This document shows, in pieces, positions 26,378-34,806 of a DNA stretch of 64,000 bases. The position numbers and the translations under genes are program-made. The number at the start of each line of letters is the position of its first letter. The stretch's first letter is position 1. The notes beneath the pieces were generated by a model. The model was not told where the DNA came from, did not search any database, and was given only the letters and a program-made list of their open reading frames with translations. Origin of the DNA: an uncultured Intestinimonas sp. (GTDB lineage: Bacteria > Bacillota > Clostridia > Oscillospirales > Oscillospiraceae); the NCBI RefSeq assembly GCF_944387245.1, contig NZ_CALXEE010000002.1:1-64000 (forward strand), given 5' to 3'.

Positions 26378-27781
26378 ATGGAGAGTGGGAAACGAATCGC
26401 GCTGGCGAGGCTGACAGTAAGCCAATACGATGCCATATTAAATCATTGCGATTCTATTATTTTTGTCACCGATGGAGCAGGACAAATTATATATGCTAAT
26501 GATGCGGCGGAACGTGGACTAAACTGCTCATTTGAGAAAATGAAGCGGATGGACATCTACCAGTTTCGGAAAGAGGGGTATACCAGCAAATCTTCCAGCG
26601 AAGAGGCGATCCGCACCAGAAAAAAGGCCCTTGTAGTCTATAAGAATAATTCAGGTGAGGAAATCGCCGCGACTTCTATTCCTGTGTTTGACGCAAAAGG
26701 GAATATTACCATGGTGGTGACGCGCAGCAACGAGATGGAATATATTCTCGAGTGGCAGAAGGCGGTGGATCATTATCGTGTTCTGTATGAGCGGGCGCTG
26801 ATGCATGAGAATTCGCAGGCGGTAAAAATTATTGCGGAAAGTCCCCAAATGAAAAAAATCTTGTCTATTCTCCAAAAATATGCGCAAACCGATGCAACAA
26901 TACTGCTCACAGGTGAATCTGGGACAGGAAAAGAAGTTTTGGCAAACTATATTAAACAAAAGAGCAATAGGTGTGGAGAAACATTCCTGTCCATAAACTG
27001 TGCCGCTATTCCCAATGATCTGATTGAATCAGAGCTATTCGGATACGATCGAGGTGCATTTACAGGTGCAAACAAAGAGGGCAAGCCCGGTATATTTGAG
27101 CTTGCCGACGGCGGCAGTATCTTTCTGGACGAAGTGGGAGAGTTGCCGTTGCTTGCACAGTCTAAGCTGCTGCGTGTATTGGAAAGTGGAGAGTTCATGC
27201 GGGTAGGGGCGAAGAAGGTACAGAAAACAGATGTCCGCATTGTTGCAGCAACCAATCGCAATCTGCAGGAGATGGTCGAAAAAAAGCAGTTTCGTGAGGA
27301 TTTGTATTATCGGCTTTGTGTGATCCCAGTGAAAATTCCGCCGCTCAGGGAGCGGGTGATGGATATCGAACCTCTGGCGTTACAGTTTTTGGATTCCTTT
27401 AATCGCAAGTATCGCGCAGAACGAATGATTCCGCCGGGGATGATGGAGCATCTGCTGGCATATCAATGGCCGGGAAATATCAGAGAGCTGCGCAATATGA
27501 TGGAAAACTACGTCATAACAGGAGAAGAACCAAATTGGGTGGAAAAAAGCCTGGCTACAAGCACGAAGAATAACCCGCCTGCTCAGGAATTGGAGGCGGA
27601 GGGGAGCTGCACGCCACTAAAGGAAATTATGGAGCGTGCGGAGAAAACACATATTAAAGCAACACTAAAGGCATGTCATGGAGATGTCAACGAAGCTGCC
27701 CGGCGGCTGGGCATTCATAGAAGCGTGCTTTATAAAAAAATAAATAAGTATCAGTTACGGCTGCGTATTGGGATGGACTAG
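26378..27781 (+). CDS. sigma-54-dependent activator (PAS-AAA-Fis)
   Basis: A 467-residue enhancer-binding protein. An N-terminal PAS sensor (ILNHCDSIIFVTDGAGQIIY) is followed by the AAA+ domain: Walker A GESGTGKE, the sigma-54 contact loop GAFTGA, Walker B GGSIFLDEVGEL, and RIVAATN. A C-terminal Fis-type HTH (EAARRLGIHRSVLYKKI) completes it. GGGAGGG precedes the ATG at 26378. It lies directly upstream of a -24/-12 promoter and the BKACE operon, which it almost certainly controls. Base composition is far more AT-rich than dnaC 84 bp upstream, suggesting transfer with the island. Confidence 0.95.
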   Translation: MESGKRIALARLTVSQYDAILNHCDSIIFVTDGAGQIIYANDAAERGLNCSFEKMKRMDIYQFRKEGYTSKSSSEEAIRTRKKALVVYKNNSGEEIAATSIPVFDAKGNITMVVTRSNEMEYILEWQKAVDHYRVLYERALMHENSQAVKIIAESPQMKKILSILQKYAQTDATILLTGESGTGKEVLANYIKQKSNRCGETFLSINCAAIPNDLIESELFGYDRGAFTGANKEGKPGIFELADGGSIFLDEVGELPLLAQSKLLRVLESGEFMRVGAKKVQKTDVRIVAATNRNLQEMVEKKQFREDLYYRLCVIPVKIPPLRERVMDIEPLALQFLDSFNRKYRAERMIPPGMMEHLLAYQWPGNIRELRNMMENYVITGEEPNWVEKSLATSTKNNPPAQELEAEGSCTPLKEIMERAEKTHIKATLKACHGDVNEAARRLGIHRSVLYKKINKYQLRLRIGMD

Positions 27782-27853
27782 ACAGAAAAAATCAGGGGCA
27801 CAGCAAATCAAGTAGGCAGTTGCAACAAAGAATATGCGTGGCCTATAACAGCG

Positions 27854-27900
27854 GCGGCGAAGAATTGTGCATGGTGCAATTCTTCGCCGCATTTTATTTT
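27854..27900 (+). terminator. intrinsic terminator of the sigma-54 activator gene
   Basis: A 14-bp stem (GCGGCGAAGAATTG / CAATTCTTCGCCGC) around TGCATGGTG, followed by ATTTTATTTT. It separates the regulator from the downstream sigma-54 operon. Confidence 0.85.
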
Positions 27901-27995
27901 AAAAAGGGTACATTTCATTTCGGGGTGGCATAGGTGGTGCCGTATTAAAAATGGTAGGAACATCTGCACGTCAAATGAATCTTAAAATAAAGAAA

Positions 27996-28036
27996 AATTC
28001 TCAATATAAAGACAAATATTCTTTCAAATGAGAATT
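27996..28036 (+). promoter_or_regulatory. candidate enhancer site for the sigma-54 activator
   Basis: Inverted repeat AATTCTCA (27996-28003) / TGAGAATT (28029-28036), centred about 90 bp before the -24 element. TCAAATGA also occurs twice in this stretch (27971, 28024). The position is typical of activator sites. The remainder of 27782-28193 is AT-rich and non-coding. Confidence 0.45.
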
Positions 28037-28104
28037 GTAAAGTGAAAATACACAAAAAAACGCTTAAATATTATAAATTGTATCAAAATATAACAATGTG
28101 AAAT

Positions 28105-28121
28105 TTGGCACACTTGTTGCT
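28105..28121 (+). promoter_or_regulatory. sigma-54 (-24/-12) promoter of the BKACE operon
   Basis: TTGGCAC-N5-TTGCT matches the sigma-54 consensus (YTGGCAC-N5-TTGCW) exactly, GG and GC at correct spacing. The predicted start site lies near 28132, about 60 nt before the first gene. Confidence 0.92.
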
Positions 28122-28193
28122 TAAGTTAAATCCAGAGGAAGAGCCACACAACTCTCGACAGGATCACTCAATTTTGAAAGGCAGGTATTTATT

Positions 28194-29042
28194 ATGTCTA
28201 ATCTAAGCAACAAGCGCATCATTACTGTAGCTACAACTGGAGCATGGCCCACCAAGAAGAACAATCCCAATCTGCCGCTCCAACCGCCGGAGATCGTGGA
28301 GGAAGTCTATCAGTGCTGGAAGGCGGGTGCCGCGATCGCGCATATTCATGTCCGCGATGAGGCGGGCAACGACTCCATGAAGGTAGAGACCTTCAAGAAG
28401 GTCATTGATCTGCTCCATGACAACCACCCCGACTGTGACATTATTCTAAACTTGACCGCCGCCGGCGGCATTGCTAACTCTGAGGACGACCGGATGGCAC
28501 CCTTTAAGACGCTGAAGCCGGAAATGGCCAGCTTCGACTGTGGTACCATGAACTGGATGCATATGGGTGTGTTCAACAACAATCCCCCCTTCCTGGAGAA
28601 GATGGGGCTCGCCATGCAGGAGGTAGGTGTAAAGCCGGAGATCGAGGTTTTTGACACCGGTATGATTTACGATGCGGCATACTACCTGAAAAAGGGAATT
28701 CTCAAGGCCCCCTTACACTTCCAGTTCTGCATGGGCTGTGCAGGCGGAATTTCGGCCACTGCTGAGAATCTGCTGTTTATGAAGCGTACGATGGAAGAGG
28801 TGGCGCCTGGTTCTACCTGGAGTGCCTTTGGCGTAGGAAAAGGTTCTATGGAGATCATGTACACTGCCATTGCCGCCGGCGGCAATATTCGCGTGGGCAT
28901 GGAGGACAACGTAGTGTACAAGGCGGGTGTTCTGGCTGAGAGCAACAAACAGCTGATCGAGCGGGCTCGTCGGGTGGTGGAGGAGTACGGCTGCGAGGTG
29001 GCCACCCCTGCCGAGGCACGTCAGCTCCTGGGGCTGGTCTGA
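28194..29042 (+). CDS. beta-keto acid cleavage enzyme (BKACE; Kce-like, DUF849)
   Basis: A 282-residue BKACE protein. These zinc enzymes condense a beta-keto acid with acetyl-CoA and cleave it to acetoacetate and a new acyl-CoA; Kce of lysine fermentation is the type member. The N terminus ITVATTGAWPTKKNNPNLP, the zinc ligands in HIHVRD, NLTAAGG, EVFDTGM and the late MEDN with AESNKQL all match the family. The pocket segment MNWMHMGVFNNNPPFLE differs from that of Kce as I remember it, so 3-keto-5-aminohexanoate is not assumed as substrate. GAAAGGCAGG precedes the ATG. It is first in a sigma-54 operon with a GntP permease and a 3-hydroxyacyl dehydrogenase homologue. Confidence 0.93.
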   Translation: MSNLSNKRIITVATTGAWPTKKNNPNLPLQPPEIVEEVYQCWKAGAAIAHIHVRDEAGNDSMKVETFKKVIDLLHDNHPDCDIILNLTAAGGIANSEDDRMAPFKTLKPEMASFDCGTMNWMHMGVFNNNPPFLEKMGLAMQEVGVKPEIEVFDTGMIYDAAYYLKKGILKAPLHFQFCMGCAGGISATAENLLFMKRTMEEVAPGSTWSAFGVGKGSMEIMYTAIAAGGNIRVGMEDNVVYKAGVLAESNKQLIERARRVVEEYGCEVATPAEARQLLGLV

Positions 29043-29084
29043 GTTCGGAAAAGAGAATTGCTAAATATGTGAGGAGGGGTTTCA

Positions 29085-30383
29085 GTGTCATTTGCTCTGG
29101 GGTTAGGCGGTATTATCGTTGCCCTGGTCTTTCTGACTGTTGCGGTCTATAAGGGCTGGAGCATTCTTTACAGCAGCATTATCACAGTCATTATCATCGC
29201 CGTTACAAACGGATTAAACCTCTATGAGGCGTTATCGGTCAACTATGTCAGCAGCTTTACCTCCTATGCCGCCTCCTATTTCATCCTGTTTTGTGAAGGG
29301 GCTATGCTGGGCAAGCTGTATGATGTCAGCGGTGCCGCCTGGAAAATCGGCAAAACGGTTGTGGAAAGGTGCGGCACCAAATTTGCCTTGGTAGGCTATA
29401 TCGCCGTGGCCGCCATTCTGGAGTACGGCGGCATTTCCACCTTCGTCATCTGCTTTGTGTTGCTGCCCCTGGCTAAGCCCATCTTCAAGGAGACTGGTAC
29501 CCCCTGGTACATGTGGCCGGCCATCACCATTGTCCCCATTATCGGGCCCGAGCTCATGACACCCGGAGGTCTGCAGACTCACAACATTATTCCCACTCAG
29601 ATTCTGGGCACCGAGCTTACCGCCGCGCCGGTGATGGGCACAGTATTTACAGTCCTCTACTTTGCAGTGTGTGGCATATATATCGTATTTGAGCTGAAAC
29701 GGGCAAAAAACGTAGAATGGAAACGCAATTCTCTGCCGCCGGTCGATCCGTCTGATGCCGGTGCCGAGCGGGACAACCCACCCAATATCATAGCTTCTAT
29801 CATTCCGATTCTTGTGGGCGTTCTGCTGATAAATGTTGCAAAGCTTCAGCCTATCTATGGTTTGGGCATCAGCGCCATCCTGGGAATCATTCTCTTCTAT
29901 CGCAATATTCCAAAGGGCAGTATGGTGCCTACCCTGAATGAGGGCTTTGCAAACGGTGTCATGCCCCTCATTATGGTCACCGCTGTGGTGGGCATTGCCC
30001 AAGTGGTGGCTCAGACCGATGCCTTTGTAGTGGTGCGGGATGAGTTGCTTACCTTCAGCAGCACCTCCAAAGTCGCCACCGCTCTCTCCGTCGTGGGCAT
30101 TACCAACGTGATGGCCCTTATCTGTGGCTCGGCCTCCGGCGCAATCGCGATGACTCTGGACATGTTCAGTGATGCTTGGCTGGCTGCCGGCCTGGACCCG
30201 GAGTGGATCCACCGCATTGTTACGACGGCCTCCGGCGGCTTTGATACGGTACCCTGGAACTCTTTTGTGGTGCTTATGCTGACCATGAGCAAACTGGATC
30301 ACAAGAGATCCTACATGCCCGTCTTCTGGGTCTCCCTGGTGGCTCCAATCCTGATTTCCTTGCTGGGAGTATTCTTTATCTGA
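29085..30383 (+). CDS. GntP-family permease
   Basis: A 432-residue polytopic transporter related to the GntP protein at 10373 (shared YKGWSI, LEYGGIST, IIPTQ and TASGGFDTVPWNS segments). The start is a GTG at 29085 with GAGGAGGGG upstream. It probably imports the hydroxy or keto acid used by the flanking BKACE and dehydrogenase. The charged loop between helices (about residues 205-230) is typical of the family. The substrate cannot be read from the sequence. Confidence 0.88.
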   Translation: MSFALGLGGIIVALVFLTVAVYKGWSILYSSIITVIIIAVTNGLNLYEALSVNYVSSFTSYAASYFILFCEGAMLGKLYDVSGAAWKIGKTVVERCGTKFALVGYIAVAAILEYGGISTFVICFVLLPLAKPIFKETGTPWYMWPAITIVPIIGPELMTPGGLQTHNIIPTQILGTELTAAPVMGTVFTVLYFAVCGIYIVFELKRAKNVEWKRNSLPPVDPSDAGAERDNPPNIIASIIPILVGVLLINVAKLQPIYGLGISAILGIILFYRNIPKGSMVPTLNEGFANGVMPLIMVTAVVGIAQVVAQTDAFVVVRDELLTFSSTSKVATALSVVGITNVMALICGSASGAIAMTLDMFSDAWLAAGLDPEWIHRIVTTASGGFDTVPWNSFVVLMLTMSKLDHKRSYMPVFWVSLVAPILISLLGVFFI

Positions 30384-30421
30384 TCCCCCAATGAGAACTT
30401 GTTTAATAAAGGAGGAATATA

Positions 30422-31369
30422 ATGATGATTCACACTATTACTGTTGTAGGCGCTGGCACGATGGGCCACGGCATTGCCCATACCTTTTCCAGACATGGAT
30501 ATCAAGTCCATCTGTATGAGCCCTTTGAGGCCGTGCGCACGGCTGCCCCGGATAAAATCCGCACTGAGCTCCAGTTTATGGTGGATGAGGGATACATCAC
30601 CCCGGCCGATCTGGAGACCGGCATAAATAATATTACCATGTTCGATGATCTGGAGGCTGCCGCCAAGGATGCCGACTATGTCATTGAGGCCTGTCCGGAA
30701 AAGTTGGAACTTAAACAGGAGCTCTTTGCTCAGCTGGACAAAATTTGTAAGCCAACCACCATTTTTGCCACCAATACCTCCAGCCTGAAACTTTTCGAGA
30801 TGATTGCCCAATTACCCGAGGAGCGCAAAAAACGTTGCATGGTGAGCCACTGGTATAACCCTGCCTACCTGATCCCCATTGCTGAACTCTCCAAGTTCGG
30901 AAACATGGATGAGGAGACCTTTCAGGAGGTCTATGACCTCTATGTTGCCTGCGAAAAGCAACCTGTCCGGGTGCTTAAGGATATTGCTGGGATGGTAGCC
31001 AATCGCATTCTCCATGCCCAGGCCCGGGAGTGCTTCTATCTGGCCGAGATCGGTGCCGCATCCCCGGAGGATATCGACAAGGCCCTGAAATATGGACCCT
31101 GCTTCCGCAATGCTACCACTGGCATGTTGGAGGTGGCTGATATGGGAGGACTAGACATATGGCTGGCGACCGAGGACAACATGTTCCCGGTGCTGTGCAA
31201 TGGAGATAAGGCCTGCTCCGCCATGAGAGAGTTGGTAGAGGCCGGGCACTTGGGCATTAAGACAGGACAGGGCTTCTTTTCCTATCCCGAGGAGAAACGT
31301 ACCCGGACTCAGATGGAGTTTTACAAGCGCCTTATCGTCCAGCTCAAGGCCAGCAAAGCCTACGGCTGA
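30422..31369 (+). CDS. 3-hydroxyacyl-CoA dehydrogenase family protein, likely free beta-hydroxy-acid dehydrogenase
   Basis: A 315-residue NAD-dependent dehydrogenase with an N-terminal Rossmann motif (VVGAGTMGHGIA), the EACPEKLELK segment and FATNTSSLK, and a C-terminal helical domain (VANRILHAQARE, GIKTGQGFFSYP). The catalytic-His region reads SHWYNPAYLIPIAEL. CoA-ester enzymes usually have HFFNPAPVM here, whereas L-carnitine and L-gulonate 3-dehydrogenases have NPxYLxPLxE. A free beta-hydroxy acid is therefore the likelier substrate (inference). AAAGGAGG precedes the ATG. The product keto acid would feed the BKACE encoded two genes upstream. Confidence 0.85.
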   Translation: MMIHTITVVGAGTMGHGIAHTFSRHGYQVHLYEPFEAVRTAAPDKIRTELQFMVDEGYITPADLETGINNITMFDDLEAAAKDADYVIEACPEKLELKQELFAQLDKICKPTTIFATNTSSLKLFEMIAQLPEERKKRCMVSHWYNPAYLIPIAELSKFGNMDEETFQEVYDLYVACEKQPVRVLKDIAGMVANRILHAQARECFYLAEIGAASPEDIDKALKYGPCFRNATTGMLEVADMGGLDIWLATEDNMFPVLCNGDKACSAMRELVEAGHLGIKTGQGFFSYPEEKRTRTQMEFYKRLIVQLKASKAYG

Positions 31370-31388
31370 CCGCGAAAAGAAAAGAAGA

Positions 31389-31416
31389 CAGCCCTGCCGG
31401 CTTTCCGGCAGGGCTG
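31389..31416 (+). terminator. hairpin ending the BKACE operon
   Basis: Perfect 12-bp stem CAGCCCTGCCGG / CCGGCAGGGCTG, loop CTTT, followed by a weakly T-rich CTTAGCTT. Confidence 0.65.
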
Positions 31417-31441
31417 CTTAGCTTGGCCTGTTCCGTTAACT

Positions 31442-31480
31442 AACGGGGGTCACCTGAGCTGTGCTCAGGTGACCCCCGTT
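31442..31480. terminator. long hairpin between convergent genes
   Basis: Perfect 18-bp arms (starting AACGGGGGTCACC) with a TGT loop. It lies just past the stop of the M23 peptidase on the minus strand and can act in either direction. Confidence 0.7.
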
Positions 31481-31487
31481 ATCAGCG

Positions 31488-33017
31488 TTAATTGAGGTAG
31501 GCGGAAGGGTTGACGGCGGTGCCGTTGATGCGGATCTCGAAGTGGCAGTGGCTGCCGGTGGAGCGACCGGTGGAGCCGGCCTTGGCGATGACCTGGCCCT
31601 GATAGACCTTGTCGCCGGCGGAGACCAGCAGGCTGGAGTTGTGGCCGTAGTAGGTCTGCTCGCCGTTGCCGTGGTCGATGATGACCAGGTAGCCATAGCT
31701 GCCCTTGTAGCCGGCGAAGGTGACGGTGCCGCCGTCGGAGGCCTTCACGCTGGTGCCGTAGGGGACGGCGATGTCCAGGCCGGAGTGGTAGCTGTAGGAG
31801 CCGAAGATATACCGGTAGCCGAACCGGGAGGTGATGGAGCCGTACACCGGCCAGATATAGTTGCCGGTGGGGTACCAGGTGGGACGCTCCTTGGTGCCCA
31901 CGGCGATGACCTTCTCGGTGGCCTCACGGACGGTGGTGGAGGAGGTGATATTCCGCTCCCGCTCTACGCCATTGACGTAGGTCACGTCGGCGGTGATGAG
32001 GGCCTCGCCGGGGACGCCCTCGTCCAGGACCTTGGAGTCGCCCTGGTACATGCTGTCGTCCTCCACCTCGCGGACGGGACACTCAATGGCCTCGGTGTAG
32101 GTGAGGGAGTCCACCGTCTCCACGCCCAGGAAGGGGATCTCCTCCTTGATGTTGAGGATCTGACCGATATAGAGCTTGTTGATGTCCACGTCGGGGTTGA
32201 GGGCCTCCATCTCGGCCATGGTCATGTCGTTGTCGAAGGCCAGGGCCATGAAGGTGTCGCCCTTCTGGACCTCATAGGTGGTCTGGCCGTTGGTGTTGGC
32301 GGTGAGGGCGGCCATCATGTCGGTCACGTCCTGCTCCACGTCGGAGGGGACGTACTCCCGGGTGATGTGGACGTTCTTGGTGTAGTTCACAGAAATGGTG
32401 TTATCGTTGACATAGGGGGCGGCCAGGTCCTCCAGCAGCTGGTCCAGGGCGGCCCGGTCCTCGGCGGCGCCCACCAGCTGGCCGTCCACGGTGAGGACGT
32501 AGCTCTTCATGACCTCGCCGATCTGATCGAAGAGATAGGTCTCCAGCTCGGCGGAAGGGGTGAGCTCATCCTGCTCCACCAGGGCCGAGGCGTAGGTCAC
32601 GGTGTGGTCCAGGGTGTAGTCATAGCCCAGGATCTCACTGGCCCGCTCCGCCACCCGGGCCTCGGCCTGCTCAAAGACGGCCTGGTCCCGGACCACGCCC
32701 ACGTCGGTACCGTCCACGGTGACTACATAGGCGGGGGTGTACATGGTGCCCACCACGGCCGCCACGCCGATGACGGCGCTGATGGCCAGGAAGGGCAGCG
32801 GCGCCATCTTGGGCTTGCCGGCGATGGCCGACCAGGCCCGGTGATAGACCCGGGTGCCCTGCCGGTGGAGCACCTGGCTCCTGGCGCCGGCGGCGTCCAT
32901 GAATTTGGAAAACCGCTCCTTCAGGCGCTCGGCCCTCTCTTCCCCGGCGGGGACGGAGCCTTTGCGCTGCCGACGGCGCGGCAGTTCTCGCTGTGGTGAA
33001 TGCAGGATTTCATCCAT
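31488..33017 (-). CDS. membrane-anchored M23 peptidase with LysM and G5 domains
   Basis: A 509-residue envelope protein. A basic cytoplasmic N terminus is followed by one membrane segment (LPFLAISAVIGVAAVVGTMY, about residues 72-91). A LysM domain (VQKGDTFMALA ... LYIGQILNI) binds peptidoglycan. A G5-like domain (EGVPGEALITADVTYVNG) comes next. The C-terminal M23 domain has metal ligands in HSGLDIAVPYG and HCHFEIRING, with YYGHNS. It probably acts as a glycyl or DAP endopeptidase in wall remodelling or sporulation. The start at 33017 has GGGAGG; a longer frame lacks support. Confidence 0.93.
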   Translation of the reverse strand: MDEILHSPQRELPRRRQRKGSVPAGEERAERLKERFSKFMDAAGARSQVLHRQGTRVYHRAWSAIAGKPKMAPLPFLAISAVIGVAAVVGTMYTPAYVVTVDGTDVGVVRDQAVFEQAEARVAERASEILGYDYTLDHTVTYASALVEQDELTPSAELETYLFDQIGEVMKSYVLTVDGQLVGAAEDRAALDQLLEDLAAPYVNDNTISVNYTKNVHITREYVPSDVEQDVTDMMAALTANTNGQTTYEVQKGDTFMALAFDNDMTMAEMEALNPDVDINKLYIGQILNIKEEIPFLGVETVDSLTYTEAIECPVREVEDDSMYQGDSKVLDEGVPGEALITADVTYVNGVERERNITSSTTVREATEKVIAVGTKERPTWYPTGNYIWPVYGSITSRFGYRYIFGSYSYHSGLDIAVPYGTSVKASDGGTVTFAGYKGSYGYLVIIDHGNGEQTYYGHNSSLLVSAGDKVYQGQVIAKAGSTGRSTGSHCHFEIRINGTAVNPSAYLN

Positions 33018-33118
33018 GCAGGTGATGCCTCCCTTGCACGATCTACAGAAATTCCGACTGGAATAGTCGGACAAAAATGACAAACCGATCATAAATAATT
33101 ACAAAAGGTTACAAAGAA

Positions 33119-33147
33119 ATGATACACGCTTTCCCCCCCACCGTCAA
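33119..33147 (-). promoter_or_regulatory. sigma-A promoter of the M23 peptidase gene
   Basis: On the minus strand, TTGACG (33142-33147), 17-bp spacer, TATCAT (33119-33124), about 100 bp upstream of the start. The rest of 33018-33466 is AT-rich non-coding DNA with nothing else recognised apart from the terminator at 33368. Confidence 0.72.
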
Positions 33148-33367
33148 GTCCTTTTTGGTCGAAGTGGGTCGGGTGGCACAGCACTTTTTAAACAAGAAAA
33201 AGTGAATATATCATTGGTTTACAATGTTATTTGGCATGTTTTGTCGATGTGGGACCTGAAATGGGGGGCTTGTTCCCCCGGCGCCGAGGGAAAATTTCGT
33301 GATTTTGCCGTAACAATTCTGTAACATAACGAGAAAGATCGCCCGCCTTAACTTCCAGAAAATAACT

Positions 33368-33413
33368 AAAAAGGCACTCTCGCCCTTCGGCTTCCACCGG
33401 TGGGCGGGAGTGC
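33368..33413 (-). terminator. intrinsic terminator of the small SLH gene
   Basis: Stem GCACTCTCGCCC / GGGCGGGAGTGC with one G-T pair. On the minus strand it is followed by TTTTTAG. Confidence 0.8.
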
Positions 33414-33466
33414 GCAGAATGTCAGGAGACGTTGTTTGACTAAAAATGGTGGAGGTGCCGGCTTTG

Positions 33467-34087
33467 TCAGCCCACGGCAGGGGTCATGAGGCGCTGAAGG
33501 ATGACGGCCAGCTGGGCCCGGGTGGCGGCGCCGGCGGGCTCCAGGTTGCCCTCGTCGGTACCGGTGATGAATCCGGCGCCCACGGCGTGGGCCATGCCCT
33601 CCTTGGCCCAGGTGTGGACGCTGTCCACATCGTTATAGATGTCCAGGACGCCGTTGGCCAGCTCCTGACCGGCGTACTGGCTGTACCGGTAGAGGAAGAC
33701 GGACAGCTGTTCCCGGGTGACGATGCTGCCGCCGCCGAAGGTGCCGTCACCCAGGCCGCTGGCCACGCCTGTCTCCTGGGCCCAGGCCACGGCGTCGGCG
33801 TAGTAGTACCAGTCCTCCACGTCGGGGAAGGTGCTGGGGGCGCTGGGGGCGGGGCTGCCGGAAAGCCGCCAGAGGACGGCCATCACCATGCCCCGGGTCA
33901 CCTGCTCGTCGGGGGAGAAGGTGGCGGCGGTGGTGCCGTTCATGATGCCGGCGGCAGAGACCTCGTTCACCGCCTGGGCGTACCAGGCGTCGGAGGCCAC
34001 ATCGGTAAAAGCGGCGGCGGAGGCGGGCAGGGCGGTGCCGACGGCCAGACCCAGGGCCAGAAGCCACGCGCAGATCGTTCGTTTCAT
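33467..34087 (-). CDS. small secreted protein made of three SLH domains
   Basis: A 206-residue protein with a cleavable signal peptide (MKRTICAWLLALGLAVG, ending ALPASAAA). The whole mature part is three S-layer homology repeats (AFTDVASDAWYAQAVNEVSA, TFPDVEDWYYYADAVAWAQE, and a third starting DIYNDVDSVHTWAKEG). SLH triplets bind pyruvylated secondary wall polymers. No effector domain is attached, so it may be a surface filler or a competitor for SLH sites. AGGTGA precedes the ATG. The longer in-frame upstream region is antisense to bofA. Confidence 0.9.
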   Translation of the reverse strand: MKRTICAWLLALGLAVGTALPASAAAFTDVASDAWYAQAVNEVSAAGIMNGTTAATFSPDEQVTRGMVMAVLWRLSGSPAPSAPSTFPDVEDWYYYADAVAWAQETGVASGLGDGTFGGGSIVTREQLSVFLYRYSQYAGQELANGVLDIYNDVDSVHTWAKEGMAHAVGAGFITGTDEGNLEPAGAATRAQLAVILQRLMTPAVG

Positions 34088-34217
34088 CCTTGGAGTCACC
34101 TGCTTTTCTCTGTCCCGCCGGTGAGAGGGGCGGGCATCGTATTTGAGCAGGGTACATTTTATCCTACTTTTGTTTCTAAACTGTGAACAAGGGCGAAAAA
34201 AAGAAAAAGGACCCCGG

Positions 34218-34487
34218 TCAGATGGCCAGGGCCCAGTTGAGGAGGAGGAGAAGGCCGAAGCCCGGGGCGCCCAGGAGGGCCATGACCAGGGCGTTGGCCA
34301 GGTTGACCCCCAGGGAGCAGCCCAGGAGGGCGCCCAGGGGGCTGAAGGCGGCCAGGGCGCCCAGGGAGACCAGGGTGCGCAGGCACAGGCCGCCCAGGCA
34401 GCGGATGGGCTCCCGCAGGAGGAGCAGGGCGCCCACCGCCGTGAGGCCCACCAGCAGCCAAGGCAGGGTGTCACCCAGCATGGCCAT
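34218..34487 (-). CDS. bofA: BofA-family protein (pro-sigma-K processing inhibitor type)
   Basis: An 89-residue double-pass membrane protein with the BofA C-terminal signature GVNLANALVMALLGAPGFGLLLLLNW. In Bacillus, BofA holds the SpoIVFB protease inactive in the forespore outer membrane. Its presence points to an endospore-forming lineage. Its start overlaps the end of yaaL by 17 nt, preserving the Bacillus recR-yaaL-bofA order without recR. Confidence 0.85.
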   Translation of the reverse strand: MAMLGDTLPWLLVGLTAVGALLLLREPIRCLGGLCLRTLVSLGALAAFSPLGALLGCSLGVNLANALVMALLGAPGFGLLLLLNWALAI

Positions 34488-34740
34488 CCTCGGTCACCTG
34501 CCCTTCCAGGCCCTTGACCCGGCGCAGCAGGTAGGCGTACCGGGCCTGGAGGGAATTGATCTCAAAGACGTAGGACTCGATGAGGTCGGGGTCGTCGGTG
34601 CCGTTGAAGCCGGCGTAGGCCTGGTTGATGAGGACGCGGGTGCGGTCCAGGCCCTCCTTCAGGGCCCGGAGCTCCCCCTCCCGTACGCTCTCCCCTTTGC
34701 GGCGGAAAAAAAAGACTTTTTTGCGCTGGGCCTCCACCAT
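34471..34740 (-). CDS. yaaL: YaaL-family protein (DUF2508)
   Basis: An 89-residue soluble helical protein with a basic N terminus (QRKKVFFFRRKGE) and the DUF2508 pattern LINQAYAGFNGTDDPDLIESYVFEINSLQARYAYLLRRVK. Its function is unknown. AAAGGAGG precedes the ATG at 34740, and the 20 upstream in-frame residues are leader sequence. Overlap with bofA indicates cotranscription and perhaps sporulation timing. Confidence 0.85.
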   Translation of the reverse strand: MVEAQRKKVFFFRRKGESVREGELRALKEGLDRTRVLINQAYAGFNGTDDPDLIESYVFEINSLQARYAYLLRRVKGLEGQVTEDGHAG

Positions 34741-34778
34741 GGCAGCGCCTCCTTTCCGGTCGTACCTGTTTTCAGTAG

Positions 34779-34806
34779 ACTCTATGCCTATTCTGGACAA
34801 ATATGA
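34779..34806 (-). promoter_or_regulatory. candidate sigma-E-type sporulation promoter of yaaL-bofA
   Basis: On the minus strand, TCATATT (34800-34806), 13-bp spacer, CATAGAGT (34779-34786), resembling the mother-cell sigma-E consensus (ATATT / CATACANT). It lies 39 bp upstream of yaaL. The 34807-35083 stretch beyond it holds no recognisable gene. Confidence 0.45.
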
